In this document: positions 10,077 through 20,720 of the stretch, in pieces
Numbering within the stretch: position 1 is the stretch's first letter
Layout of the letters: the number at the start of each line of letters is the position of its first letter
Assembly: GCA_033964015.1 (NCBI GenBank)
Contig: CM066919.1
Location: 13,991,646-14,055,645 of the forward strand
Reading direction: 5' to 3'
Source of the DNA: Scolanthus callimorphus
Lineage: Eukaryota; Cnidaria; Anthozoa; Actiniaria; Edwardsiidae
DNA: 64,000 bases
Position numbers and translations under genes: made by a program
The notes under the pieces: generated by a model
The model's database searches: none
What the model was told of the DNA's origin: nothing
Seen by the model: only the letters and a program-made list of their open reading frames with translations

Positions 10077-11403
10077 ATGGCGGGGACGAAGGAAACTCTA
10101 GATTTGTGTCGGCTGGTTGCTCTCTAGAAGACTTCGTACAGCAACAAGAAAACAAGAACACTATAAGCAAGACACAGAGAGATGTCTCGTTGTTGAAAAC
10201 TTTTTAGTTTCGTGTAAAAACGAGCTGAGAGAGATAGAAAGTATAGATGTGAAAGAGCTCGACGTGTTGATCGCCAATTTTCTAGTTCAAGTCCGTAAAA
10301 AAGACGGAGAACAATACGAACCCACATCTCTCAGGTCTTTTGTTTCAAGCTTTGATCGTCATCTAAGAAAGAAGGACTACCCTTAAGCATTATGGAAGGA
10401 AAAGAGTTCCGAAAAACAAAAGAAGTGTTAGTCGCGAAGCAAAAAGAACTAAAGAAAGAAGGGAAAGGAAACAAACCAAATGCCGCACGTATGCTAGCAG
10501 ATGAGGAAGTTGACATTCTTTATGGCAAAAGTTTACTTGGCTGCTCTTCTCCTGAGGCTCTCATAAACACAATGTGGTTTGAACAATACGCAGTTCTTTG
10601 GACTGAGGGGCTGTCAAGAACACAGGGACATGAAATGGGGTGATGTTGAGAGAAAAACTGCAGCAGACGGGACAGTTTTTCTGGAGCATAACGAACGTCA
10701 GACTAAGACAAGAACCGGAGCAGATCCTAAAGATTCCCGTCCAGTAAAGGCTAAAATGTTTGCTGTCGAAGGTAGCGAAAGAGATCCCGTCAGGGCGTAT
10801 GACCTATATGCATCTAAAAGGCCAGATCAAATGAAGACTCCGGATAGCCCGTTTTATTTAGCAGTCAATCATACAACAAAAGCCGTAACTACAAAACCAT
10901 GGTTCAAGACAGCTCCGATGGGAGTAAATAAACTCAACTCACTCATGAAAACGATGGCAGAGAAAGCTGGTTTGGATGCTAGAAATCTTACTAATCATAG
11001 CGGGAGGAAAAGAATGATCCAAAAACTGAATGACCAAGGAGTACCTCCTACGCATATTATGCAAGTATCTGGCCACAAGAACGTACAAAGCCTCAACAAC
11101 TACAGCAATTTGTCCGAGCGACAACAGAGAAACATCTCACATATTCTGAGTGGTGACTACCCCGGAGCGCCTGGGTCATCAGGCTACCAAGTAGGTGTTT
11201 CCAATGCTTTGACTCTGAATGAAAGTAAAACAGTACAGGAGTCCACAACACAGCAGCCATTGACTCTTTTCCAAGGCGCCTTGATTCAGGGAGGAACTTT
11301 TAACATTTCTGTAAATGCCGTAAACCAAAGTCCAACTTTGTCATTGCATTCTCCAACTCCTAAAAAGACACGTCGCTTTGTCATAGAATCGGACAGTGAC
11401 TAG
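10077..11403 (+). pseudogene. Crypton-type tyrosine recombinase (DUF3504-like), frameshifted
   Basis: A likely start ATG at 10077 is followed by sequence resembling the catalytic domain shared by Crypton recombinases and the crypton-derived parts of ZMYM2/3/4, QRICH1 and KCTD1. It reads LEDFVQQQENKNTISKTQRD, then VKELDVLIANFLVQVRKKDG, KGNKPNAARMLADEEVDILY, the arginine box FFGLRGCQEHRDMKWGDV, then LTNHSGRKRMIQKL (H-x-x-R), IMQVSGHKNVQSLNNYSNLS (second His and the nucleophile Tyr). The R/H-R/H/Y set is complete. The frame changes near 10110, 10200, 10382 (one C apparently lost in TACCCTTAA) and 10580 (one base extra), so the product as read is broken; from 10579 to 11403 it is open for 274 codons. 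The Ser/Thr-rich tail ends RRFVIESDSD. Cryptons insert by site-specific recombination and have no TIRs, and none is seen here. Confidence 0.75.
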
Positions 11404-11637
11404 ATGAAACTTTATCCTATTTACTGACATCATATTTACATTACTTTTACTAGTGTATTCTTTTTTGCACTATATTTCAAGTATTTGAGGACTTAGGGTC
11501 TTAGATTGAGAACTTAGATCTACTAAGATTATTAAACTATTTGCTAGTAAACTTGCATTTTGGCTTTTTGCCGCTTCATTATTGTGTGAGTTGATCTTTC
11601 CAATTTATGCGTTATTTCAATGAAAATTATCGTGATC
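11404..11637. other. Non-coding spacer
   Basis: A short A+T-rich 3' flank of the recombinase gene, between its stop codon and the LINE tail. Nothing recognised. Confidence 0.4.
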
Positions 11638-13060
11638 ACTTCACTTCACTTCACTTCACTTTATTTTTATTGATACACTTTGCTGTTAGCAATATTTTGT
11701 ATCGCGCAATTGCATTTTTATAATAATTTACAAAAGGGCCTCAAAAGCCGCCACCTTCGGGCTCATGGCAACAACCTCCTCAGGCAAACTGTTCCAGTCC
11801 TCTACGGTCTGTAAGATAAAACTATATTCAGAACGTTTGTTCTTGCAAATGGCTTTCTGAAAAAGCGCGAGTGCATGTGACGAGACTGGCGGAGAGGCCG
11901 TTGTAGAGTGTCTACTTCGGGCAGAGCAGCCAGGCCTTGAAGTCCTTTGTTGAAAAGCGAGAGCCTTGAGCGCTTCCGGCGGTCCTTCAATGGCCTCCAG
12001 TTGAGAGATGTCATCAGAGCGGCAACTGCACCCTCAGAATAGTTGGTGTAATCGGAGCAGACAAATCTAGCGGCCCTCCTCTGAACCTTCTCGACCTCGG
12101 CAGATAGACTAGCCGTGTAGGGATCCCACACTTCACAGGCGTATTCTAGGATAGGTCTCACGAGACCGTTGTACGCAGACTCTTTCACGTCGCGATGACA
12201 GAATGACAGATTTCTCCTTAGCAGCCGAGTACCTGGTTGGCACGTTTGGTTATTATAGCAACATGCCGATTCCACCTTAGATCAGATGTTATAGTTAGAC
12301 CAAGGTACTTAGTCTCAGTGACCGAGTCGAGGGGCGTGCCTTTCAGATGGTATAAGAAAGGGATATTGTTACGTGTCTTACGGGATATCCTCATGGTCTT
12401 ACATTTAGTAGGTTCAAACTTCATGGACCACTGTTCAGCCCATGAGCCGAGCCTAGAGATATCCCTCTGCAGGAGTTCACAGTCAGCACTGGTGCGCACA
12501 GTTCGATAGCAAATGCAATCATCAGCAAATAGGCGTATCTCTGAGTCGATGTCATTTACTATATCATTAATAAAGATATTGAACAATACTGGACCTAGCA
12601 CTGTTCCTTGAGGGACGCCTGATTGTACACGAGACCATTCACTTTTTGCACCGTTCACAAACACCCTTTGAAAGCGATCCCTAGAAATGCGTCTAACCAG
12701 CGGAGGGTTTTCCAGATATTCCGTAGCCTCGCAATTAGACTTCAGACGCTCATGGGGAACACTGTCAAAAGCTTTGGCGAAGTCCAGAATGAACGCGTCG
12801 GTCTGAAAGCCTTTGTCCAAAGCACACGCCCAGTCGTTGATCACATGGCATAACTGTGTCACGCAACTGTGTAGCGCCCTAAATGCATGTTGTCGGTCAG
12901 TAAGAATTTTGTAGTGGTCGATGTGGGCCATCAGATTTGAGCAAACAATGTGCTCAAGCATCTTACAAACAACGCTGGTTAGTGATACAGGGCGGTAATT
13001 GCCGGCGTCGGACCTATTCCCTTTTTAAAGATTGGACATACATTGGCTAATCGCCAGTCC
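11638..13060 (-). mobile_element. 5'-truncated LINE, reverse transcriptase and C-terminal region
   Basis: Read on the minus strand it begins around 13060 in RT domain 0/1 (SDAGNYRPVSLTSVVCKMLE) and continues DAFILDFAKAFDSVPHERLK, SGVPQGTVLGPVLFNIFIND and IRLFADDCICYRT. The catalytic box is therefore FADD rather than YADD. Then come AEQWSMKFEPTKCKTMRISR, TETKYLGLTITSDLRWNRHV and, after a frameshift near 12230, NGLVRPILEYACEVWDPYTA. The last part reads VEDWNSLPEEVVAMSPKVAA. The 3' end lies at about 11638 with a short pentanucleotide tail (AAGTG)n, visible on the plus strand as repeated CACTT. The endonuclease is missing. Frame breaks make it inactive. The architecture fits CR1/L2/Rex-like LINEs; I cannot fix the clade. 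Confidence 0.85.
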
Positions 13061-13316
13061 CTGATAGGTGTAATAAATAGCTCACACCATAGAAAGTGCT
13101 TTGTACGGGATTAATTCACTCGTTGTTTCTATTCTGTGTCATAAAATTGTATTTGGACATATGTTCAAAAAGAAATGGCGTGAAAAAGGAATTTTAAATT
13201 TTTTTGGCGGCCATCTTGGATCCGCCATCTTGGATTTTCAACGTTTTTTAATTAATCGTCCGAAATAACCAGAAAAAGGCTCAAAATGCAAATAAACTTA
13301 TTCAAGATGATTGTAA

Positions 13317-13447
13317 TAGCGGATTTCAGATGACTGTCGTGAGTAATTCGCAATTACTTTGTAATTATCTTATAGGTTTAATTCATTAGAATTGGTGCAA
13401 TTGCTTAGTGCGATTCGTTTCACTACAGGCATGTGAAAACCGCTCTA
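13317..13447. repeat. TA-flanked MITE, GAGCGGATTTC family, short copy 2
   Basis: Ends TAGCGGATTTCAGATGACTG and the inverse of GCATGTGAAAACCGCTCTA match copy 1 at 3138-3390. It is about 130 bp long with no coding capacity, and is nested in the 13131-15742 element. Confidence 0.7.
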
Positions 13448-14427
13448 TATAATAGAGTCTAAACTATTCTAACTAATGCGTTTCTCTTCCTTCGATTATA
13501 GTTCTCAGCTTGATTGCAAGAGAAAACTTGCATCACGCTTTGTTTGTCATTAGTTCCTGAGGTTTATCCGAAAGCTTGTGCCTAAGAAATCAGAGAAAGC
13601 TCGGATTACTATGTTATGTCACCTCCGCCGCGGAATCCAATCTCCTTATTGATGGGCTTTTGTAAGCCAACCCTCTTTTATTAAGAAATACAACTAATAA
13701 TATTCAGCTCTGGAATAGCAGTGACAGTAAATGGCGCGCTTATTGCATCAATTTAGCATTCCATCCCTGACCATTATACAGGTTATAGATATAGAATTTT
13801 GATAGGCGTAATCAAAGGGGGCGCTGGTTCCGATCATTATTTGTTATCGTTCTGGAAAAATGTCCCGGAAAGCCAAGCCAACGGTACACAAATACTAACA
13901 CTACGCAGAAACCCATGATCCAAGGCGCCTATGGATCTTGACTTTGCTGAAGACCATGCTGCAGAGCTGCCGGGACCATATTCAACGACGTCATTTATGG
14001 AGACCTGCAATGGATAACAGGCATGTGGAGCTCCGGTTTCGCGGGCCACTGCTTCTGTCATTTCTTCAAGCCATGTTGTCTTGTGGGAGCAAGCGCCTGG
14101 CTCAGGCCGTCCTGGCCCGCCATCAACAGTGCTGGTGCGCCTGAGGAGTGACACTGTGGCGCCAAATCCTGGCGAGCTTGCACTTTCTCGGCGGATCCGG
14201 AGTCGTCCAAGTAGTCCGGCTACATACTGTATCGTGGAGACTGGGCTACAAGACGTGAAACTTTGCTGAAGGTGCCCATGACAAAATGGACTAAAGTGGT
14301 ATAAGTGAACACTTTGTCTCCCGATAGTATTCAACAGTTTTGCTGCGACGCGCCGGCTGCATCTCAGTGCTTATAGGCCTTCATCGGGCGATGTTTAGAA
14401 TGTCGTGCGACCGTCGTCTGCAGGATT
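13448..14427. other. Unassigned interior sequence
   Basis: A moderately G+C-rich block (about 13830-14430) that keeps open frames on both strands, for example 165 codons on the minus strand at 13837-14334, but with no domain I recognise on either strand. Its base composition differs from the A+T-rich flanks, so it is probably part of a decayed transposon. Confidence 0.4.
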
Positions 14428-14547
14428 CCGTGCAGAGAATGCGACAAAGTGTATATCCGCAAGACAGTAGAGAGGGCGCTAGAAACAACACTGATAGACC
14501 ACGAGCAAGACGTCAATCCACAGGAGGCCAACAGTGGGAGGCTCAAA
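14428..14547 (+). pseudogene. Possible GIY-YIG nuclease remnant (Penelope-like)
   Basis: One frame reads PCRECDKVYIRKTVERALET, then TLIDHEQDVNPQEANSGRLK. This looks like the C-P/C-x2-C-x-KVYIG-x-T-x-R-L-x2-H signature at the start of GIY-YIG endonuclease domains of Penelope-like retroelements and relatives, with the glycine of YIG replaced by Arg. Only ~40 codons remain, so the assignment is weak. No RT domain was found next to it. Confidence 0.35.
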
Positions 14548-14548
14548 C

Positions 14549-14861
14549 CCCGTCCACACTAACGCGTTTTCGTTTGAATCCGTATTTTTTTTTGATACGT
14601 TAGGCCTTTCCGTCCACACTAACACGCTGATAGTTTTCATCGAATCCGTATAAGTTTGAAAACGCTCTCGAAAGTGAATAAAAACGAATCCGTACACATA
14701 TCGTTTTAGTGTAGAGGGTCGAATCCGGAGAAAAATGAAAACGCGATGACGTCAACTGTGCCACTTTTTTTATACTATCCTTGCACACGTCAACATCAAA
14801 TAAAACCTGATTGCTTGTTTGGAACGTTTTGAAGCTAAATCTCCCGTCCACACTAACACGC
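14549..14861. repeat. Cluster of CCGTCCACACTAACRCG repeats
   Basis: Three direct copies of CCGTCCACACTAAC at 14549, 14610 and 14844, each followed within about 10-20 bp by GAATCCGTAT. They are interspersed with inverted pieces (TTTTAGTGTAGA). This appears to be a multimeric or nested copy of one MITE family whose end is this word. Confidence 0.55.
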
Positions 14862-14906
14862 ATCGAATCCGTATAAATTTGAAAAAAGTGGCCAAGGCCT
14901 CATTCG

Positions 14907-15055
14907 CAGTGGCGGATCCAGGATTTTTCTCTCAGAGGGGGGTTTGCACCACTAAGTTGGACTGGATGATCCGTACTGAGTTCAAATAACTACTAATCTA
15001 TCACTCTTATAGGGGGGTTGCGACCCCCACAACCCCAACCCTAGATCCGCCCCGC
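14907..15055. repeat. hAT-like MITE (CAGTGGCGGATCCAGGA end)
   Basis: It starts CAGTGGCGGATCCAGGA and ends with the imperfect inverse (CCTAGATCCGCCCC). The flanks CTCATTCG and CTGATTCG differ by one base, consistent with an aged 8-bp target duplication. The interior is G-run-rich and non-coding. This terminal sequence is typical of widespread hAT MITEs in marine invertebrates. Confidence 0.65.
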
Positions 15056-15742
15056 CCTGATTCGTAAGATATGGCAAGGTGGGGCTAGTATAATGAAAAT
15101 CTTTGAAAACTTGACGAAATGTAGGTAAAGCCCCCAGCCTGGCCGTCCCTGCAATAGCAAAGAAGGACGTGAACATTTTCTAGTTCCTTCCTATTAACAG
15201 GATACAAACATTGAGGGGTTTTATGTAAAATGCAAAGTTATTATTATAACTTTGGCGATCATCGTGGCGTCTTATCCGGGCCCTAATTTAGGCTCGCGCG
15301 AGTCAAACAGCATTCTCAGATGGTCGCCATAAATTCTAAGCTCTCCAAAGTTATAATAATAGTAATGTAGGTGATAGACTGCTTGCAGCCCCTTCTTCGT
15401 CGAACTTACGTTAATCGAGGGAAATGTTTTTTTAACCCGCGGCGCGGACGTTCGCCGATGAAGTTTATGTAGATGATGTTCTGGGCGTAAATATGTTTCC
15501 CAGTCAATTTTAGGAATTTTGCCCATATGTATGCATTAGTTAGAATCCTTTTTTAATGTTTATTTCAAAACAAATCATATTAAATAAGTTTCTCTTTGTT
15601 TTTAGCCATTATGGACGATCAATGAAAAAAGATGCTGAAAATCCAAGATGGCGGATCCAAGATGGCCGCCAAAATTTTTGAATTCCTTTTGACGCCATTT
15701 ATTTTATAAACATATGTCCAAATACAATTTTATGACACAGAA

Positions 15743-16319
15743 TGGACTGCTTATTGTAATCAGTTAATGTTTTATGCAATATCAGATTAATTTGGATTGT
15801 TTTGGCAGTCATTTCAATAAAATCAGCCGCGGGTACCCTGTGGTTTTAGAGGGTGTTCAAAAGTCGCCATAGCAGCTGTCGGTGCAAGTCGCAAAATTGC
15901 CGACAACATTTTTTGAGTTCCTTAAGGTCCCCTTAACACTTCTAGATAGGTGGCTTGTTGTCTTCAAAAAAGCCCACGGGACTTTAAATCGCGACATATG
16001 CTCCCTGACTATACTGGCAAAAAGATACGAGACGAAATTTTGCCAAATTTCGGACACTGTTTAGACGAATTTTCGTGCGAGACTTCGGTGAAAATTCGGT
16101 AGTCCTTATAATTTGATTTACAGCGAATTTTCACTTGGTGAAAATCGCTTCCCGAATTTTCAGACGAAGACTTTGGAGAATAAATGTACGGTTTGCAAAG
16201 CTCTTTGAATAAATTTTCAAAGTCGATGTTGACAAAACGACTGCCACACACACTCCTAAATTTTGAGATCCCCCTCAAAATCCTCTGCCCCCCCTTTAGT
16301 ATACATATTGAATGCAGCC
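15743..16319. other. No gene recognised
   Basis: Unassigned sequence between the 2.6-kb TIR element and the 0.6-kb palindrome. Open frames on both strands at 15857-16374 have no recognisable domain. Confidence 0.35.
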
Positions 16320-16914
16320 TTAAGTCCTTAGATTGCTCTGAGAGTACCATCTGGCGGCTCTCGATGTTCCACAATATGTTGTTGTTAGAAAATCAGATCA
16401 GATTTTTCAGGCAGTCAGAAGAACTTTGCAAATGTACAGTGTATAGCCCTCCTTTCCAATCCTTGGCATCTTTTCTTCGCTTCTTAGAAGGATTGTCATA
16501 GAAACTTACCGATACAATGCATAAAGGCTGATTTAGGGACATTTTCTTGCTTGATTCGAGTTTTGCTTTACTTTTGCATCTGACAAATTCCCAGGCATTT
16601 CTTACAATTACACAGGCAACGAAGTAAGGAATGCCTGGGAGTTTGTGTTTCATGCAAAATGAAAACAAAACTCAAATTGAGCAACAAAATGTCACTAAAT
16701 CAGCTTTTGCATTACAGTATGTTATTCTACTGACAATCCTTAAAGAGCCTAGAAAAGATGCCAAGGATTGAAGGAGGGGTTGTATTTGCAAAGTTCTTTT
16801 GACGGGCTGAAAAATCTGCGAGTAACCGTTTGAATTCTAATTTTATGACAACAACACAGAACATCAAGAGCCACCAAATAGTATACTTTCAGCCAGAGTA
16901 ATCTAAGGTAAGAC
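16320..16914. repeat. Near-perfect 0.6-kb palindrome (foldback element)
   Basis: Nearly the whole segment is self-complementary around about 16607. Left CCTTAGATTGCTCTG pairs with right CAGAGTAATCTAAGG, and central CCCAGGCATTTCTTAC pairs with GTAAGGAATGCCTGGG. There is almost no spacer. Transcripts from either strand would form a long hairpin. Confidence 0.75.
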
Positions 16915-16920
16915 AGTTCC

Positions 16921-17022
16921 TAGCCTCCTTTGCAGCCCCTGGCTTGTCACTCGTTTCACTTTCTCCCCATCAGCGGGGAGAAAGTGAAACGAGCGACACG
17001 CCAGCGGCTGCAAAGGATGCTA
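16921..17022. repeat. 102-bp hairpin
   Basis: Arms of about 48 bp (starting TAGCCTCCTTTGCAGCC) pair with their inverse ending at 17022 with roughly four mismatches. The core CGTTTCACTTTCTCCCC/GGGGAGAAAGTGAAACG is perfect around a loop of about 6 bases. It directly follows the 0.6-kb palindrome. A MITE is more likely than a microRNA precursor because the arms extend to the ends. Confidence 0.7.
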
Positions 17023-17122
17023 AACATTTCCCAATTTTTTAACAAGGGGTCCACGGACCCCAGGGGTCAATGTTTTGTACCTGCCTTATTTATCATGGTA
17101 GTATAATAATCATAGGTTATTT

Positions 17123-17891
17123 ACCTGGGGGGGGTGGAGGAGAAAATGGGGGGCCCTGAAATTTTTTAAGCGAACACAAGGGGGGTCTTGAAAGGCGAAA
17201 ATGGCAGTTAAGGGGGGTCTTGAGAAAAAAATATTTTGTCTTTATCAGCAAAATGTCTAAAAAAAATTCGGCTCGCGCTGCGCGCTCGCCATCTACACAA
17301 TCTTAACACTTCTGATCATTTTAGAGACCCACATACTTCCTTCAGAAGAGGGGGAGGGGGAGGTGACTTGCCATGATATATCCATTGTGGGAGACCTTAT
17401 GTTAGGCCTGGAAATGGGATTGGAGTCACTGGGCCTGGGATTTGGCCAATAGAACTAGAAATGGGGAAAATGTTAAGAAAGGTTAATTTGCCTTTAACTG
17501 AACCAACAATCAATATCAATGTCTGTGAAGAGTGGCTTTAAAAATTTGTGAACTGCTTTTAAAATTTTGCCCTACGACTGCAATACAAACACTCTGTACA
17601 CATGTCTAAAAGTCACTTTTAAACTCTGGGAATTTGAAAACTTTGATTGGGATTTCTGTGAAAAAAAAACTTCAGGACTGGGATCTTGCGAAACTTTTAC
17701 ACCGAGAAATGGGATTTGGACCCCCTTCAGGACCTGTTTGAATAATTTTGACTGACATGGATGGAGGGGAATGGGGGGTCCTGAAATGTTTCAGTCTCTC
17801 AGAGGGGGGCTCCCGAAAACAATCAATGCTATTAGGTGGGGTTCTTGAAATTTTTTTGGATCACAGGTATTTCTCCTCCACCCCCCCTCCG
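17123..17891. mobile_element. TIR element with G-rich ends
   Basis: The left end CCTGGGGGGGGTGGAGGAGA is the inverse of the right end TTTCTCCTCCACCCCCCCTC. Inside both ends runs of GGGGGGTCTTGAAA/GGGTCCTGAAATG recur. The interior contains many TGGGATTTGG words and no recognisable gene. It sits at the point where the 5' part of H2 is missing, so it may have replaced or truncated it. Confidence 0.6.
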
Positions 17892-17929
17892 ACTTAATTA
17901 ATGACCGGTCCCTAAGGTTCATCCCTTCA

Positions 17930-19062
17930 ACGATGTAAACCTTTTCACGTTTGATGACGTCATCAATTACGTCATACCACGTAACCATGCAGTTACACCA
18001 ACCTGCCACTTAGATAACTTCACCCAAGTTTGGTTGTCTGAAGTTCATCCTTCTTGAGATATTTCATTTTTCTCCTATGATGACGTCATCGATGACGTCA
18101 TACCTCAAGATCATGCTGTTGCACCCCCCTTGCCACTTAGATAACTTCACCCAGTTTGGTTGTCTGAGGTTCATCCCTTCTTGAGATATATCATTTTTCT
18201 CCTATGATGACGTCATCAATGACGTCGTACCACGTGACCATGCAGTTGCACCCCCTTGCCACTTAGATAACTTCACCCAAGTTTGGTTGTCTCAGGTTCA
18301 TCCCTTCTGGAGATATATCACTTTTCTCCTATGATGACGTCATCGATGACGTCGTACCACGTGACCATGCAGTTGCACCCCCCTTGCCACTTAGATAACT
18401 TCACCCAAGTTTGGTTGTCTGAGGTTCATCCCTTCTGGAGATATATCACTTTTCTCCTATGATGACGTCATCGATGACGTCATACCACGTGACCATGCAG
18501 TTGCACCCTCCTTGCCCTTAGATAACTTCATCTAAGTTTCGTTGTCTGAGGTTCATCCCTTCTTGAGATATATCATTTTCTCCTATGATGACGTCATCAA
18601 TGACGTCATACCACGTGACCATGCAGTTGCACCCCTTGCCTCTTAGATAACTTCACCCAAGTTTGGTTGTCTGAGGTTCATCCCTTCCTGAGATATATCA
18701 CTTTTCTCCTATGATGACGTCATCAATGACGTCATACCACGTGACCATGCAGTTGCACCCTCCTTGCCACTTAGATAACTTCATCCAAGTTTGGTTGTCT
18801 GAGGTTCATCCCTTCTTGAGATATATCATTTTTCTCCTATGATGACGTCATCAATGACGTCATACCACGTGACCATGCAGTTGCACCCTCCTTGCCACTT
18901 AGATAACTTCATCCAAGTTTGGTTGTCTGAGGTTCATCCCTTCTTGAGATATATCATTTTTCTCCTATGATGACGTCATCAATGACGTCATACCACGTGA
19001 CCATGCAGTTGCACCCCCTTGCCACTTAGATAACTTCATCCAAGTTTGGTTGTCTAAGGTCC
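17930..19062 (+). repeat. Satellite array A: nine ~127-bp units with paired CRE and E-box
   Basis: The word TGATGACGTCA starts at about 17952, 18078, 18205, 18332, 18460, 18586, 18712, 18840 and 18968, a period of 126-128 bp. Each unit has two CRE sites around a dyad (TGACGTCATCGATGACGTCA or the CATCAATGACG variant), then TACCACGTGACCATGCAGTT, then TTAGATAACTTCACCCAAGT and GAGATATATCA. TGACGTCA is the CREB/ATF consensus and CACGTG the core bHLH E-box. Confidence 0.9.
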
Positions 19063-19175
19063 ATCCCTTCCCGAGATTTTTTAATTTTCTTAGTATACCA
19101 CAGGGTTCCCATGAGTTTCCGCGTACGGCGGACGGACGGACGGACGGACGCACGTACCCTAGAGCAGATTTCGTA

Positions 19176-20720
19176 ATATATAGATTTAGCCACTGGCTAA
19201 AAGCGGAGCTCCCGGTTACACATTTTTATAAAAGGTGCGTTTACCTATCTTATTGGGCCGTTGCTAGGGAAAATTATAAGTCCTGCAAAAGATTAATAAT
19301 GTGACGTGTCGCGACATCACTTGCTACAGAAAACAATCTTGTTCTCCCAAGTTTACCCAAGTTTGGTCACCTAGCGATGTTGCCTTCCTGAGATATTCAC
19401 TTTTCTAGTTTTGATGACGTCATGTCACGTGACCTTGATTGTGCACCCCCTTGCCTTCAAAATAACTTTACCCAAGTTTGGTCACCTAGCGATGTTACCT
19501 TCTTGAGATATTGACATTTCTAGTTTTGGTGACGTCATCGATGACGTCATGTCACGTGACCTTGGAAGTGAACTCCCCTTGCCTCCATAATAACTTTGCC
19601 CAAGTTTGGTCACCTAGCGATGTTGCCTTCTTGAGATATTGACTTTTCTAGTTTCGATGACGTCGTCGATGACGTCACGTCACGTGACCTTGGTGGTGCA
19701 CCTCCCTTACCTCCAAAATAACTTTACACAAGTTTGGTCACCTAGCAACGTTGCATTCTCGAGATATAGACTTTTCTAGTTTTGATGACGTCATCGATGA
19801 CGTCATGTCACGTGACCTTGGAGGTGCACTCCCCTTGCCTCCAAAATAACTTTACCCAAGTTTGGTCACCTAGTGATGTTGCCTTCTTGAGATATTGGCT
19901 TTTCTAGTTTTGATAACGTCAACGATGACGTCATGTCACGTGACCTTGGAAGTGAACTCCCCTTGCCTCCAAAATAACTTTGCCCAAGTTTGGTCACCTA
20001 GCGATGTTGCCTTCTTGAGATATTGACTTTTCTAGTTTCGATGACGTCATCGATGACGTCATCGATGACGTCATGTCACGTGACCTTGGTGGTGCACCCC
20101 CTTACCTCCAAAATAACTTTACCCAAGTTTGGTCACCTAGTGATATTGCCTTCTTGAGATATTATTTTTTCTAGTTTTGATGACGTCATCGATGACGTCA
20201 TGTCACGTGACCTTGGTAGTGCACCCCCTTGCCTCCAGAATAACTTTACCCAAGTTTGGTCACCTATCGATGTTGCCTTCTTGAGATATTGACTTTTCTA
20301 GTTTTGATGACGTCATCGATGACGTCATGTCACGTGACCTTGGTAGTGCACCCCCCTTGCCTCCAGAATAACTTTACCCAAGTTTGGTCACCTATCGATG
20401 TTGCCTTCTTGAGATATTGACTTTTCTAGTTTTGATGACGTCATCGATGACGTCATGTCACGTGACCTTGGTAGTGCACCCCCTTGCCTCCAGAATAACT
20501 TTACCCAAGTTTGGTTACCTAGCGATGTTGCCTTCTTGAGATATTGATTTTTCTAGTTTCGATGACGTCATTTCGGACGAACGAACGAACGAACGCACAA
20601 ACCGGAAGTCCATGACAGAATCGTTGGATGCATATACACTTTTTTGTGTTCCTTTTTCTCCTGCATGTAGCTATGGGGCTCCGCTCGCGGGCGCCTTCGG
20701 CGCCCGCGGGAGCTCCGCTA
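19176..20720 (+). mobile_element. Helitron-like element H3
   Basis: It starts ATATATAGATTTAGCC with a hairpin (stem TTTAGCC/GGCTAAA, loop ACT) and the subterminal repeat AGCGGAGCTCCCGG. About ten satellite units (array B, 19380-20565) follow, then a (GAAC)n microsatellite at about 20576-20594. It ends with a 3' hairpin (stem GCGGGCGCC/GGCGCCCGC, loop TTC) and GGAGCTCCGCTA at 20720. The next base begins H4. There are no TIRs and no target duplication, and no Rep/helicase gene. Boundaries are fixed to within one base by the split MITE. Confidence 0.85.
19380..20565 (+). repeat. Satellite array B in H3: ten ~127-bp units
   Basis: TGATGACGTCA-type cores recur at about 19412, 19529, 19658, 19782, 19910, 20040, 20178, 20306, 20434 and 20560. 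Most units read TGACGTCATCGATGACGTCA, GTCACGTGACCTTGG, then TAACTTTACCCAAGTTTGGT and GAGATATTGACTTTTCTAG. Only the CRE dyad, CACGTGACC, CCCAAGTTTGGT and GAGATAT words are shared with array A. One unit near 20040 has three CRE sites in a row. Confidence 0.9.

Larger units (their letters stand above)
13131..15742. mobile_element. 2.6-kb TIR element with YY1-like palindromes in its arms
   Basis: The left arm from 13131 (ATTCTGTGTCATAAAATTGT, then GGACATATG) is the inverse of the right arm ending at 15742. Similarity extends about 140 bp to AATGGCG and to a palindromic block with GGCGGCCATCTTGGATCCGC. The interior is a patchwork of inserted MITEs (13317-13447, 14549-14861, 14907-15055) and a short GIY-YIG-like relic. 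No transposase is recognised. The plus-strand motif order in the arms resembles the element at 44396-45999. Confidence 0.6.

Noticed and set aside
13837..14334. 165-codon minus-strand frame
   Set aside because: Frames are open on both strands in a G+C-richer block, with no recognisable domain, so it is not reported as a gene.
16921..17022. microRNA precursor
   Set aside because: The complementarity extends through the full 102 bp to both ends, as in a MITE; no evidence for a mature arm.
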